NCBI RefSeq assembly: GCF_000812685.1 | Contig: NZ_JWIF01000015.1 | Coordinates: 1 to 55,316, forward strand | Origin: Halocynthiibacter namhaensis | GTDB lineage: Bacteria > Pseudomonadota > Alphaproteobacteria > Rhodobacterales > Rhodobacteraceae | Direction of reading: 5' to 3' | DNA length: 55,316 bases | Shown: piece after piece, positions 1 to 7,710 of the stretch | Numbering within the stretch: position 1 is the stretch's first letter | How the letters are laid out: every line of letters begins with the position of its first letter | Notes under the pieces: generated by a model | Database searches by the model: none | What the model saw: only the letters and a program-made list of their open reading frames with translations | What the model was told of the DNA's origin: nothing | Program-made: the position numbers and the translations under genes

Positions 1-2
1 AC

Positions 3-200
3 GTGTTTCCTGATGGATTGAAAGTTTACCGCAAGTCACTGGATTATACGGTGCCAAAATCTGTGCGCGCCATGATCCTTCCCTATGCCAAACGGCGCAA
101 GATGAGCGTGTCTGATCTGGCCGCCAAACTCATCACCACAATCGCGGAAGATGAACTTATCGACGCTGTGCTGGATGATGGGAAACAAACCTATGTCTGA
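3..200 (+). CDS. Small Mu-like phage early protein (possibly 5'-truncated)
   Basis: A 65-residue basic/acidic protein is read from a GTG at the very edge of the window. The true start may lie further left, so treat it as possibly partial. It has no membrane segment. The middle (residues 15-50) looks helical and could be a small DNA-binding protein, but I do not recognise a family. Its last codons overlap the next gene by 8 bases, so it belongs to the early prophage operon, just before the DUF3164 gene and downstream of the transposition genes expected off the left end. Confidence 0.5.
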   Translation: MFPDGLKVYRKSLDYTVPKSVRAMILPYAKRRKMSVSDLAAKLITTIAEDELIDAVLDDGKQTYV

Positions 201-846
201 TCTTACTCTCTCCCCGATGTCCCAAAAACAGGAACTTAAAATGACCCCCGAAGGATATATGCAAGACGCGCAGGGCGCGCTGATCCCCCTGACGAAAGTA
301 AAGCCGGAACATAAGCTTGAGGATGAGGTGGTGCGCCGCCTGAGTTGCGGGGCCATGTCCCTGCGTGATGCCTTGGCGGCGTTCCGGGAAACGGTCTTGG
401 ATGAGGCCTGGGCATTTCGCGATCTGGTGTTGGAAAAATATGAGGCGCGCAAAGGTGGTGCCAAGGGAAACATGACTTTGCGTAGCTATGATGGCACGCT
501 TGAATTGCAGGTTTCTGTGTCTGACAGCCTGTCATTTGGCCCGGAATTAGACGCCGCAAAAGCCCTGATTGATGCCTGCGTTGAGCGCTGGTCTGTTGGC
601 AGCAATGACAACATGCGCGTGTTGATCAATCATGCGTTTCAAGTGAACAAAGCGGGTCGGATTGATACTGGGCGGGTGCTGGGTTTGCGCAAGCTGGATA
701 TCACGGATGAAGACTGGAAACGCGCGATGGAGGCGATCTCTGACGCGGTGCGCGTTACCAGTTCTAAAACCTATGTGCGGTTCTATTCTGTCGATCCTGA
801 CAGTGGCGATAAAAAGCCCATCCCACTTGATCTGGCGGGGGTGTGA
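193..846 (+). CDS. DUF3164 family Mu-like phage early protein
   Basis: This matches the DUF3164 family found after the transposition genes A and B in Mu-like phages; its biochemical role is unknown. Family marks are GYMQDAQG near the start, the conserved helix with LEKYEARKGGAKGN, the HAFQVNKAGRIDTGRVLGLR block and the C-terminal YVRFY. The usual length is about 200-215 residues. Two starts fit: ATG 193 (217 aa, 8-base overlap with the gene before) and ATG 241 (201 aa), which has a good AGGA seven bases upstream. It is immediately followed by the GemA-like gene. Confidence 0.85.
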   Translation: MSDLTLSPMSQKQELKMTPEGYMQDAQGALIPLTKVKPEHKLEDEVVRRLSCGAMSLRDALAAFRETVLDEAWAFRDLVLEKYEARKGGAKGNMTLRSYDGTLELQVSVSDSLSFGPELDAAKALIDACVERWSVGSNDNMRVLINHAFQVNKAGRIDTGRVLGLRKLDITDEDWKRAMEAISDAVRVTSSKTYVRFYSVDPDSGDKKPIPLDLAGV

Positions 847-848
847 TT

Positions 849-1289
849 ATGAGCATTCGTTCCTTGCAAAAACTGGTGCATGTCGGTTGTCGTGAACTTG
901 GTCTTGATGCGGATACACGGCGTGATCTGCAATTGGTGACCACGGGCAAATCGTCCATGTCTGATATGTCTGAGGCTGAGTTGAACAAGCTTGTGGGTGA
1001 GTTGAAAGTGCGCGGGTTTCGCCCGACTGATCGCAGTGCAAAGCGTCCCGCCTCTGATCGCCCAGATATCCGATTTTGTCATGTTATGTGGCGTCTGTTG
1101 CATGAAGCAGGCGTTGCCAAAGTGGCCGGTGCAAAAGGCTTGAATGCCTTTGTGCGGTCCCGGTTTGAGAAGACTTGGGGCCATGTGCCGCTTGATATTG
1201 ATCACCTGCGCGAACCGGCCCAGATCCGGGCGGTGGTAGAAGCGCTGAAAGATTGGTGCGCCCGCGCTGGCGTGGAGCTTTCAAAATGA
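849..1289 (+). CDS. Phage gp16/GemA-like regulatory protein
   Basis: 146 residues of the gp16/GemA family (DUF1018). In Mu, GemA alters host gene expression and DNA topology, and homologues are found in most Mu-like early regions. The family core is seen as the helix SLQKLVHVGCRELGLDADTRR at the N-terminus, the MSEAELNKLVGELK segment, and a C-terminal half with HVMWRLLHEAGV and FEKTWG. The start at ATG 849 lies three bases after the stop of the preceding gene; a GTG at 843 in the same frame would overlap it. The end overlaps the next start (ATGA). Confidence 0.85.
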   Translation: MSIRSLQKLVHVGCRELGLDADTRRDLQLVTTGKSSMSDMSEAELNKLVGELKVRGFRPTDRSAKRPASDRPDIRFCHVMWRLLHEAGVAKVAGAKGLNAFVRSRFEKTWGHVPLDIDHLREPAQIRAVVEALKDWCARAGVELSK

Positions 1290-1627
1290 AAGATATTTAT
1301 ACAGCGCATGCCGAATGGTCAGAGAAAACTTTCGGTTCAGATCGGGGACCACTTGGCCCCTTAAAGCACTTGATTAAAGAGGCTGAAGAAGCAGCCGAAT
1401 GTCCTGAAGATCCGCATGAATTTGCTGATTGTATCTTTTTGGTTTTTGATGCGGCCCGGCGCGCTGGTCATGATTATGACGCGCTTGCGCAAGCTATGTT
1501 GGAAAAATTGGAAATTCTCAAGCGTCGCCAATATCAGAAGGTTGCCGATGGAGAGCCCAGCTTTCATATCAAGAAAGCAGTCGATGTGCGAGCCGCGTTA
1601 TCTGATAAAAAAGGTTCAGGTGCCTGA
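1286..1627 (+). CDS. DUF550 (MazG-like) dATP/dGTP pyrophosphohydrolase
   Basis: 113 residues matching the DUF550 dATP/dGTP diphosphohydrolase family, an all-alpha NTP pyrophosphatase related to MazG. The metal-binding pattern is visible as LIKEAEEAAECPED followed by EFADCIFLVFDAARRAG (E..E on helix 1 and E..D on the next). Start ATG 1286 overlaps the preceding stop; the upstream in-frame GTG at 1253 would lie inside the gemA-like gene. Related MazZ enzymes trim dGTP in phages with 2-aminoadenine DNA, but no purZ is seen here, so a general dNTP-pool or sanitising role is the safer inference. Confidence 0.8.
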   Translation: MKDIYTAHAEWSEKTFGSDRGPLGPLKHLIKEAEEAAECPEDPHEFADCIFLVFDAARRAGHDYDALAQAMLEKLEILKRRQYQKVADGEPSFHIKKAVDVRAALSDKKGSGA

Positions 1628-1629
1628 AC

Positions 1630-2016
1630 ATGCGTGAGGCGTTCAAACCATATCTGCCGGGTGTTCTGGCGTATATCGCTGAGGAAATCAGCGTGGATGT
1701 GGCGGTGCGCCTTGCGGAAACCCGTGGCGGGCGTGAGGTCTATATTCCACATTCGCCAAATGAGGACTGCAAATTGGCCGGGCTTGTTGGCATCACCGCT
1801 GCCCGTCAGCTGTCTAACCTGTTGGGCTGCGGCACTTTGCTTGTGCCCTGCGGCAATATCGGCGGCGCAAATGGGCGTCGTGCGCGTATTGAGGAACTTT
1901 GGCGGCTTGGCCTGAGCCAGCCCCGGATAGCTGCAGAGGTTGACGTTCATACCCGAACTGTGGAACGGGTGGTGCGCAGCCTTAAAGATGATCGCCAGTC
2001 TGATCTCTTTTCATAA
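1630..2016 (+). CDS. mor: Mor-family middle-operon transcription activator
   Basis: 128 residues resembling the Mor/C family of Mu, which activate middle and late promoters lacking a good -35 box. The N-terminal half (VDVAVRLAETRGGREVYIP) is the dimerisation domain. The C-terminal half has RRARIEELWRLGLSQPRIAAEVDVHTRTVERVV, a clear helix-turn-helix. It starts two bases after the preceding stop, so it is co-transcribed with the early genes. It would switch on the late genes that begin just downstream of the hairpin at 2045. Confidence 0.85.
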   Translation: MREAFKPYLPGVLAYIAEEISVDVAVRLAETRGGREVYIPHSPNEDCKLAGLVGITAARQLSNLLGCGTLLVPCGNIGGANGRRARIEELWRLGLSQPRIAAEVDVHTRTVERVVRSLKDDRQSDLFS

Positions 2017-2044
2017 TCCCTTTTAAATAGCCTTTCAACCATGA

Positions 2045-2062
2045 CCCCGACACCTGTCGGGG
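2045..2062 (+). terminator. Perfect 8-bp stem hairpin, copy 1 (probable terminator)
   Basis: CCCCGACA, a two-base loop, TGTCGGGG, then cgctta. It lies between the Mor gene and the amidase gene. The same stem recurs at 10253-10270. The tail is only moderately T-rich, so this could be a terminator ending the early transcript or an mRNA-stabilising hairpin. Confidence 0.55.
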
Positions 2063-2117
2063 CGCTTATTGCATGCAGGTTTTGCGAAGCTCAATCCAAA
2101 CGGACGGAGCCCCCGCA

Positions 2118-2993
2118 ATGCAATTTAAAAACCAGATATTGGTTGATCATCCCTTTAATGCTGCACGCTGGACCGGGGGAGAAATCACCCCGGAAATCGT
2201 CGTTCTGCATGACACGGCCAGCCGCCTTGATACGGGCTCTGCCGCGCGCTTCCTGCGAGACAATGAGGCCAAGGTCTCTGTGCATTTTGTCGTGGAAATT
2301 GATGGCACCGTGACGCAACAAGTGCCGATTGATCGCCGCGCCAATCATGCGGGCAAATCCCATTATCACGGGCGCGATCATTGCAATGGGTTTTCCATCG
2401 GCATTGAGATCGTAAACCCGGGGCGCATGACGCGTGCAGGATCCAATGCACGCACATGGTTTGGCCAGCTTTTTGATATTGAGGAACATGGCATTCAGGA
2501 CATCACCACGCCGGAACATGGCGCGGGTCTTTGGATGCCATATCCTGAGCCACAGATTGATGCAGTTCTGGAATTATTGCAGGCGCTGTTTGGCGCAAGT
2601 GCTGACCTCAAAGACATTGTGACCCATTGGTATATCTCGCCGGGGCGCAAGATGGACACCAACCCACTATTCCCACTGAGCCATATCAAAGCACGTGTTT
2701 TGGGGCGTGATGATCCGGCTGAGGATGCGGCAGATGGACAATCCACCGCCCTCACAGATACCAATCAACTCATTCAAGTGGATGCGCCCGGCGACACGTT
2801 GAACCTGCGCCGCTGGCCATCCTTCAATCCCAACACCATCGCCCAGATCCCGGATCAAGCCATCTTGCCAGTCCTGCGCAAAGGCACGTTCAACGGGCGC
2901 GATTGGGCGCAAGTTCTTTACGGCGGCCAGACTGGTTGGATTGTCGCCCGCTACGCCGCCGAAATTACATTTGAAACAGGACCAAAGACATGA
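2118..2993 (+). CDS. N-acetylmuramoyl-L-alanine amidase (Amidase_2) with C-terminal SH3b domain
   Basis: A probable endolysin of 291 residues. The Amidase_2 domain (about 10-190) shows the zinc ligands in VVLHDTASR, the NHAGKSHYHG motif and the C-terminal DIVTHWYISPGRKMDTNP, where family members have H-x-D-IxPGRK. A bacterial SH3 domain follows (about 220-285: DTLNLRRWPSF...GWIVARYA), likely for wall binding. GGAG at 2106-2109 sits eight bases before ATG 2118 and decides this start over the in-frame ATG at 2073. No signal peptide is seen, so release would need the holin encoded next, whose start overlaps this stop (ATGA). Confidence 0.9.
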   Translation: MQFKNQILVDHPFNAARWTGGEITPEIVVLHDTASRLDTGSAARFLRDNEAKVSVHFVVEIDGTVTQQVPIDRRANHAGKSHYHGRDHCNGFSIGIEIVNPGRMTRAGSNARTWFGQLFDIEEHGIQDITTPEHGAGLWMPYPEPQIDAVLELLQALFGASADLKDIVTHWYISPGRKMDTNPLFPLSHIKARVLGRDDPAEDAADGQSTALTDTNQLIQVDAPGDTLNLRRWPSFNPNTIAQIPDQAILPVLRKGTFNGRDWAQVLYGGQTGWIVARYAAEITFETGPKT

Positions 2994-3517
2994 AGAATTC
3001 TGTCATTAAAGACATCATTGCCACCGTCGCCCCGACATTGGCCACGGCCCTTGGTGGCCCTTTGGCGGGTGTTGCCACACGCGCCATTGCTGCAAAAATC
3101 CTCGGGAAGGATGACGCCAGCTTTGCCGAGGTTGAGGCGGCCATCACCGGCGCAAGTGGTGCTGATCTCGTGCGGTTGAAAGAACTTGAATATGAGTTCA
3201 AAGCCCAGATGGAAGAGGCTGACATTAAGCTTGAAAGCATTGCTGCAGATGATCGCAACAGTGCCCGCCAGCGCCAAGTGCAGATGAAAGATTGGACGCC
3301 CTCAGTGCTTGGCCTTGCCATCATCATCGGGTTCTTTGGTGTGCTGGCTTATATCTTTCGCTTTGGCCTGCCCGCTGAGGGCAGTGAGGTGCTTTTGATC
3401 ATGATGGGCGCGCTTGGCACAATGACCAGCCAGGTGGGAAATTTCTTCTTTGGGTCATCCTCTGGGTCCAAATCTAAGGACGCGGTGATTGCGGATTTGA
3501 AAGGGGCGCAAGGGTGA
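2990..3517 (+). CDS. Putative phage holin (3TM-holin-like)
   Basis: 175 residues. The N-terminus (VAPTLATALGGPLAGVATRAIAAKILG) and two C-terminal hydrophobic stretches (about 104-122 and 130-150) flank a charged coiled segment. This layout is that of the phage 3TM-holin family in Mu-like and gene-transfer-agent-like clusters. Holins form inner-membrane lesions that let the endolysin out. The position between endolysin and packaging genes, with 4-base overlaps on both sides, supports the call. The family match is by layout, not by a catalytic motif. Confidence 0.7.
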   Translation: MKNSVIKDIIATVAPTLATALGGPLAGVATRAIAAKILGKDDASFAEVEAAITGASGADLVRLKELEYEFKAQMEEADIKLESIAADDRNSARQRQVQMKDWTPSVLGLAIIIGFFGVLAYIFRFGLPAEGSEVLLIMMGALGTMTSQVGNFFFGSSSGSKSKDAVIADLKGAQG

Positions 3518-3861
3518 ACCTGGATCTCGACACGATTATCAAACTGGCCAGCCTCGGGTTATCACTCGGGGCTGTTGTCTTCACCTTCTTTGCCACGCGC
3601 AAGAAAGATGTGGAACACCGCTTTGAGCTGGGCCGCAAGACATTCGCGGATCATGAATTGCGGATCGCAGCGATGGAAACCGCGCAACTCAACATGCCCA
3701 AAAACACGGATTTGCACCGGCTGGAATTGACCCTGTCGGAAATCGGTGGCGACATGAAAGCCCTGCGCGCCACCATGCGCGGCATGTCTGAAAGCATGGC
3801 CCGCACTGAGGCCATTGTGAACCGCCACGAAACCCATTTACTTGACGGAGGCAAATCATGA
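3514..3861 (+). CDS. DUF2730 family phage protein (possible spanin-like)
   Basis: 115 residues from a GTG that overlaps the holin stop (GTGA). One N-terminal membrane anchor (residues 6-27, IIKLASLGLSLGAVVFTFFA) is followed by a long charged region predicted to be coiled coil. This is the form of DUF2730 proteins of Mu-like phages. A single anchored helix plus periplasmic coil next to endolysin and holin suggests an i-spanin-like lysis accessory, but that role is inference. Confidence 0.75.
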   Translation: MNLDLDTIIKLASLGLSLGAVVFTFFATRKKDVEHRFELGRKTFADHELRIAAMETAQLNMPKNTDLHRLELTLSEIGGDMKALRATMRGMSESMARTEAIVNRHETHLLDGGKS

Positions 3862-4157
3862 GCGCCTATCAAAAGACCGTGGCCAAACATCGCCGCCTTG
3901 CCATTCTGCGCCACCTTGAGGGGTGTCAGGAATATACGTCCAACGCCTCAATCCTCGGCGATGTTCTTAAGGGCGTGGGCGTTGCATCTACACGCGACCA
4001 GATCGTGACAGAACTGGCATGGCTGCGGGAAAACGGCATGGCCACCTATGATGATGGCGCTGATTTTGTGGTCGTCACGGCCACCATGCGCGGCGTTGAG
4101 CTGGCCACAGGGGCCGCACGTCATCCCGACATTCAACGCCCATCCCCGCGAGGCTGA
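3858..4157 (+). CDS. Mu-like winged-helix protein (VpaChn25_0724 family)
   Basis: 99 residues. HRRLAILRHLEGCQEYTSNASILGDVLKGVGVASTRDQIVTELAWLRENGM is the signature of a small winged-helix family placed between lysis and packaging genes in Mu-like phages. It probably binds DNA, perhaps as a packaging or regulatory partner; no function is established. The start overlaps the DUF2730 stop by four bases. Confidence 0.75.
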   Translation: MSAYQKTVAKHRRLAILRHLEGCQEYTSNASILGDVLKGVGVASTRDQIVTELAWLRENGMATYDDGADFVVVTATMRGVELATGAARHPDIQRPSPRG

Positions 4158-4159
4158 TC

Positions 4160-4696
4160 ATGCCACCGGTACGCAAAATTGACCTGCTCCCCCGCGAGCT
4201 GCGCCTTTGGCTTCAAGATGAGCTGAAGGAACGCGGCTTTGCGGGCTATGAGGATCTGGCGGAAAGCTTGAATTTCCGCTTGGCTGAGGAAGGGCTTGAG
4301 CTGACCATCGGCAAATCTGCCCTGCACAGCTATGGCCAAGAATTCCAGACCTTCGCGAAGATGCAGGAACAGGCCTCAGATGAAATCCGTGGCTTTCTGG
4401 AAAAGGCCAGCTTGAAAGATGAGGTCGATGTGACCTCGGCCCTGTTCCAGCAATTGACCACGATTCAATGGCGGCTTCAGATGATGATGGCGACCACGGA
4501 TGAGTTGCCTGATCCGCGTGGCATGAAAGATCTGACCTCAGCCCTCAATAACCTGATCCGGTCCACGTCTTTGCGCGATGGTATTTTGAAAGCTGAGCGC
4601 GCCGCCCAAGTGGAAAAACTGGAAACAGCGGTTGAGGCTGGCGATATCGAGGCGGAAGCCGCGCGCAAAGCCAAAGAAATCATGGGGTTCGGTTGA
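4160..4696 (+). CDS. DUF3486 / Mu gp27-like putative terminase small subunit
   Basis: 178 residues of DUF3486, the Mu gp27 family that precedes the large terminase and is thought to be its small subunit. The N-terminal part has a helix-turn-helix (DLLPRELRLWLQDELKERGF, then GKSALHSYGQEF). The C-terminal part is a long helical region ending in an Ala/Glu/Lys-rich tail, likely for oligomerisation. It starts two bases after the winged-helix gene's stop and is followed at once by the terminase large subunit. Confidence 0.85.
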   Translation: MPPVRKIDLLPRELRLWLQDELKERGFAGYEDLAESLNFRLAEEGLELTIGKSALHSYGQEFQTFAKMQEQASDEIRGFLEKASLKDEVDVTSALFQQLTTIQWRLQMMMATTDELPDPRGMKDLTSALNNLIRSTSLRDGILKAERAAQVEKLETAVEAGDIEAEAARKAKEIMGFG

Positions 4697-4715
4697 TGCT
4701 GAACATGGTGGCGAC

Positions 4716-6161
4716 GTGACCGATCCCGTCATTAAATTCCTGCCATATCAAAAGGCTTGGTTGGAAGATGATACCCGCTTCAAAATCGGCATGTTCACCC
4801 GACGTGGCGGCAAAACCTTTGGGGCCAGCGGTGAGATTGTTGAGGATTGCATTGATGCTGAGATTGCCAACACCAAAGCCCGCTGGACGATCTTGTCACG
4901 TTCTGAAGCCACGGCGAAAGAGGCGATTGAAGACGCTTTAAAACCCATGGTGAAGGCCTATTACGCGGCCTATTCAACATTGGCGCGCAAGGGTCGCCCA
5001 GAGTTCTCGGAAGAGGATTTCCACGTGCCTGCCCATAAACGCGAGGTGACCCAAAATGGTGATACTCATTTTGTTGATGTGGCTGAGGCGACATATAAAG
5101 CGCAGGAAGTGCGCTTTCCCGGTGGGTCGCGTGTGACAGCTATTTCAGCCAGCCCGGATGCGGCGCGTGGCTTTGGCGGCAATATGTTGTTTGATGAATT
5201 TGCCTTCCACCAAGACAGCCGCAGGATCTGGGGATCTGCCTTTCCGGTGGCGGCGCGTGGTGGTCATAAAATCCGGGTGATCAGCACGCCAAACGGCAAG
5301 GGCAATAAGTTCTATGAGCTGATGACCACGGCAGCCAATGGCTGGTCGAAACATCACGTTGATATCTATGAGGCCGTGAAACAGGGCCTTGATGTTGATA
5401 TTGATGAGCTGCGTTCTGGCATGGCCGATGAGGATGCCTGGTCTCAGGAATTTGAGCTTAAGTGGTTGGACGCGGCATCCTCATGGCTGGATTATGATCT
5501 GATCTCAGCTTGTGAGCATCCACTGGCCGGGCACCCTGCGCTCTATCGCAAAGGCCCTTGCTTTGTTGGCGTTGATATCGCGGCGCGCAATGACCTCTTT
5601 GTTATCTGGGTGATGGAACTTGTGGGCGATCAGCTTGTGACCCGGGAAGTCATTGCCCGGCGTCGCATTAAATTTGCCGAACAAGATCGCCTGCTGGCCG
5701 ATGTGTTTCGGCGCTATCATGTTGTGCGTTGCGCGATGGATCAGACGGGCATGGGTGAGAAGCCCGTGGAAGATGCCAAAGCCGCCCATGGCGAAGATCG
5801 CGTTGATGGCGTGATCTTTGGATCTGGCAGCAAGTTGGATTTGGCGACGGGTCTCAAGCAAAGCATGCAGGACCGCAAAAGTATGATCCCGGCAGGTGAT
5901 CCAAATCTGCGCGCCGATCTTCATGCGATCAAATCTATGACTGGCCCCACGGGCATTCGTCGCCTTGTGGCGGATAGTGACACCGATGGCCACGCCGATA
6001 GGTTCTGGGCCATGGCGCTGGCCGTTGCCGCATCACAAACCACCTATCAACCCTATGTTTACCGCCCGGTCACGCCTGCGACGCTGCACCGCGTCCAGGA
6101 AGATCAGATCCGCCTGTTGAAACTGACTGCAGGATTTAAAACACGCAAAGGAATATGGTGA
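4716..6161 (+). CDS. Terminase large subunit (Mu gp28-like)
   Basis: The DNA-packaging motor, 481 residues from GTG 4716. The ATPase half has a Walker A-like FTRRGGKTFGASG and a Walker B MLFDEFAF. The nuclease half has RNase H-fold acidic residues in CFVGVDIAARNDL, the CAMDQTGMGEKPVE segment and DTDGHADRFWAMALA near the end. The GTG start has GGTGG upstream. An upstream in-frame ATG at 4632 would run deep into the gp27-like gene and is unlikely. Mu-type packaging is headful from integrated DNA. Confidence 0.9.
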   Translation: MTDPVIKFLPYQKAWLEDDTRFKIGMFTRRGGKTFGASGEIVEDCIDAEIANTKARWTILSRSEATAKEAIEDALKPMVKAYYAAYSTLARKGRPEFSEEDFHVPAHKREVTQNGDTHFVDVAEATYKAQEVRFPGGSRVTAISASPDAARGFGGNMLFDEFAFHQDSRRIWGSAFPVAARGGHKIRVISTPNGKGNKFYELMTTAANGWSKHHVDIYEAVKQGLDVDIDELRSGMADEDAWSQEFELKWLDAASSWLDYDLISACEHPLAGHPALYRKGPCFVGVDIAARNDLFVIWVMELVGDQLVTREVIARRRIKFAEQDRLLADVFRRYHVVRCAMDQTGMGEKPVEDAKAAHGEDRVDGVIFGSGSKLDLATGLKQSMQDRKSMIPAGDPNLRADLHAIKSMTGPTGIRRLVADSDTDGHADRFWAMALAVAASQTTYQPYVYRPVTPATLHRVQEDQIRLLKLTAGFKTRKGIW

Positions 6162-7648
6162 TGGCCGTTCTCAATCAATATGGCCGCGCGTTTAAAAACC
6201 CGCTGCGCAAAAACCTTCTGACCCAAAAGGTCGCGGAACCCGGCATCACATCCATTCGTGATGCATGGGCCCCATCGGTGGCCTCGGGCCTGACACCGGC
6301 GCGGCTGGCGTCGATCTTGCAGGCAGCGGCTGAAGGTCAATTGCATGACTATCTGGTGCTGGCCGAGGAAATGGAAGAACGCGATCCGCATTATGCCTCT
6401 GTGCTTGGGGTGCGCAAACGTAAGGTGTCCAGCGTAGTGCCAACGGTCACGCCTGCTTCAGATGATGCGCGTGATGTAAAGATTGCCGATGATGTGCGCG
6501 AACATTTGGCCCAGCACGACGGCTTTGCGGATCTGGTGGAAGATATGCTGGATGCGCTTGGCAAAGGCTTTTCCCAGGTGGAACTTTTATGGGGGCGTAG
6601 CAAAGACAAATGGTGGATTGATGAGTTCATCTATCGTGACCCGCGTTTCTTTATGTTTGATCGCGACACTGGGCGCGAGGTTCGGTTGATTGATCAGGAA
6701 GACATGGTGGATGGCGTGCCGCTTGCGCCGTTCAAATGGATCAGCCACCAAGCCCGCCTGAAATCAGGCCTTGCTGGTCGCGGTGGTTTAGCGCGTCTCG
6801 TGGCCTTTGGCTGGATGTGCAAAAGCTACACCACAAAGGATTGGATCGCCTTTATTGAAACCTACGGTTTGCCACTGCGCCTTGGCCGTTATGGCCCCAG
6901 CGCCACGCCTGAAGATGTCGAGATCCTGTTTCGTGCTGTGGCCAATATCGGCACCGATGCGGCGGCGGTGCTGCCGGATAATATGCGCATTGATTTTGAA
7001 CAGATTGCCAATGGCCCCGGCAATGACATTTTTGAAAAGCTGGCGCGTTGGGCCGATGAGCAAACCTCAAAGGCGGTGCTTGGTCAAACCATGACCTCAG
7101 ACAGTGGCTCATCGCAGGCGCAGGCCAATGTGCATAATGAGGTGCGCCATGATGTGGCGGCCTCAGATGCGCGGTCTGTTTCGGGCACGTTGAACCGCGA
7201 TCTTGTGCGTCCCTATGTTGATCTCAATCACGGGGTGCAGGCGCGTTATCCCAAGCTGCGGATCGTGATTGAGGAAGCTGAAGACGTCGACATGATCCTG
7301 AAGAATGCGGATCGGTTGATTGGCAAAGGCCTGCGGGTGAAGCAATCAGAACTACGCGCCAAACTTAGGTTCTCGGAGCCGGATGCCGATGATGAGGTGA
7401 TGGGTGGCGCGCCTGTCAAGAAACCAACACCGGAAACTGAGGTGCAACATCGCAACCAAGCTGATGCGCCCAGCGTGGATATCAATGCTGCCATGGCTGA
7501 GCTGGAAGGCGATCTATCTTCGACTTGGGAAGATGTGCTGTCAGGTGTCTTAGATCCTGTGGTGGCGCTTTTGCAGAGTGCCACGGATTATGAGGAAGCG
7601 CAGAAAATGCTGACTGAGTCTTCCCGCAAATGGACAACCGCGCCTTGA
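6161..7648 (+). CDS. Portal protein (DUF935, Mu gp29-like)
   Basis: The dodecameric vertex protein through which DNA enters the head, 495 residues here. DUF935 features include the N-terminal ITSIRDAWAPSVASGLTPARLASIL, the EERDPHYASVLGVRKRKV segment and FIETYGLPLRLGRYG in the middle. AGGA at 6148-6151 supports ATG 6161 rather than ATG 6155. The reading frame ends at 7648, but the next codons of a typical DUF935 tail appear in another frame from 7630 to 7710 (separate entry), so the C-terminus may be frame-disrupted or read by frameshifting. Confidence 0.88.
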   Translation: MAVLNQYGRAFKNPLRKNLLTQKVAEPGITSIRDAWAPSVASGLTPARLASILQAAAEGQLHDYLVLAEEMEERDPHYASVLGVRKRKVSSVVPTVTPASDDARDVKIADDVREHLAQHDGFADLVEDMLDALGKGFSQVELLWGRSKDKWWIDEFIYRDPRFFMFDRDTGREVRLIDQEDMVDGVPLAPFKWISHQARLKSGLAGRGGLARLVAFGWMCKSYTTKDWIAFIETYGLPLRLGRYGPSATPEDVEILFRAVANIGTDAAAVLPDNMRIDFEQIANGPGNDIFEKLARWADEQTSKAVLGQTMTSDSGSSQAQANVHNEVRHDVAASDARSVSGTLNRDLVRPYVDLNHGVQARYPKLRIVIEEAEDVDMILKNADRLIGKGLRVKQSELRAKLRFSEPDADDEVMGGAPVKKPTPETEVQHRNQADAPSVDINAAMAELEGDLSSTWEDVLSGVLDPVVALLQSATDYEEAQKMLTESSRKWTTAP

Positions 7649-7710
7649 TTGAAAGCCTTGTGAAAGGTGCTGTAAAGGCCCGTGCATTGGGTGATCATCG
7701 GGATGACTGA
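7630..7710 (+). other. Out-of-frame continuation of the portal gene (26 codons)
   Basis: An ATG-initiated frame of 26 codons, read as MDNRALIESLVKGAVKARAL plus GDHRDD, overlaps the last 19 bases of the portal frame and ends eight bases into the MuF gene (ATGACTGA). The pattern (small helix, then A-[RF]-x-x-[LG]-G-D) resembles the usual end of DUF935 portals. One extra A in the run at 7627-7629 would join the frames. It is either a frameshift (mutation or sequencing error), a recoding site, or a tiny separate gene. Confidence 0.5.

Noticed and set aside
1286-1627. MazZ-type enzyme as evidence of a 2-aminoadenine (Z) genome
   Set aside because: PurZ and a DNA polymerase partner are not visible, and Mu-like phages replicate in host DNA, so base replacement is unlikely.
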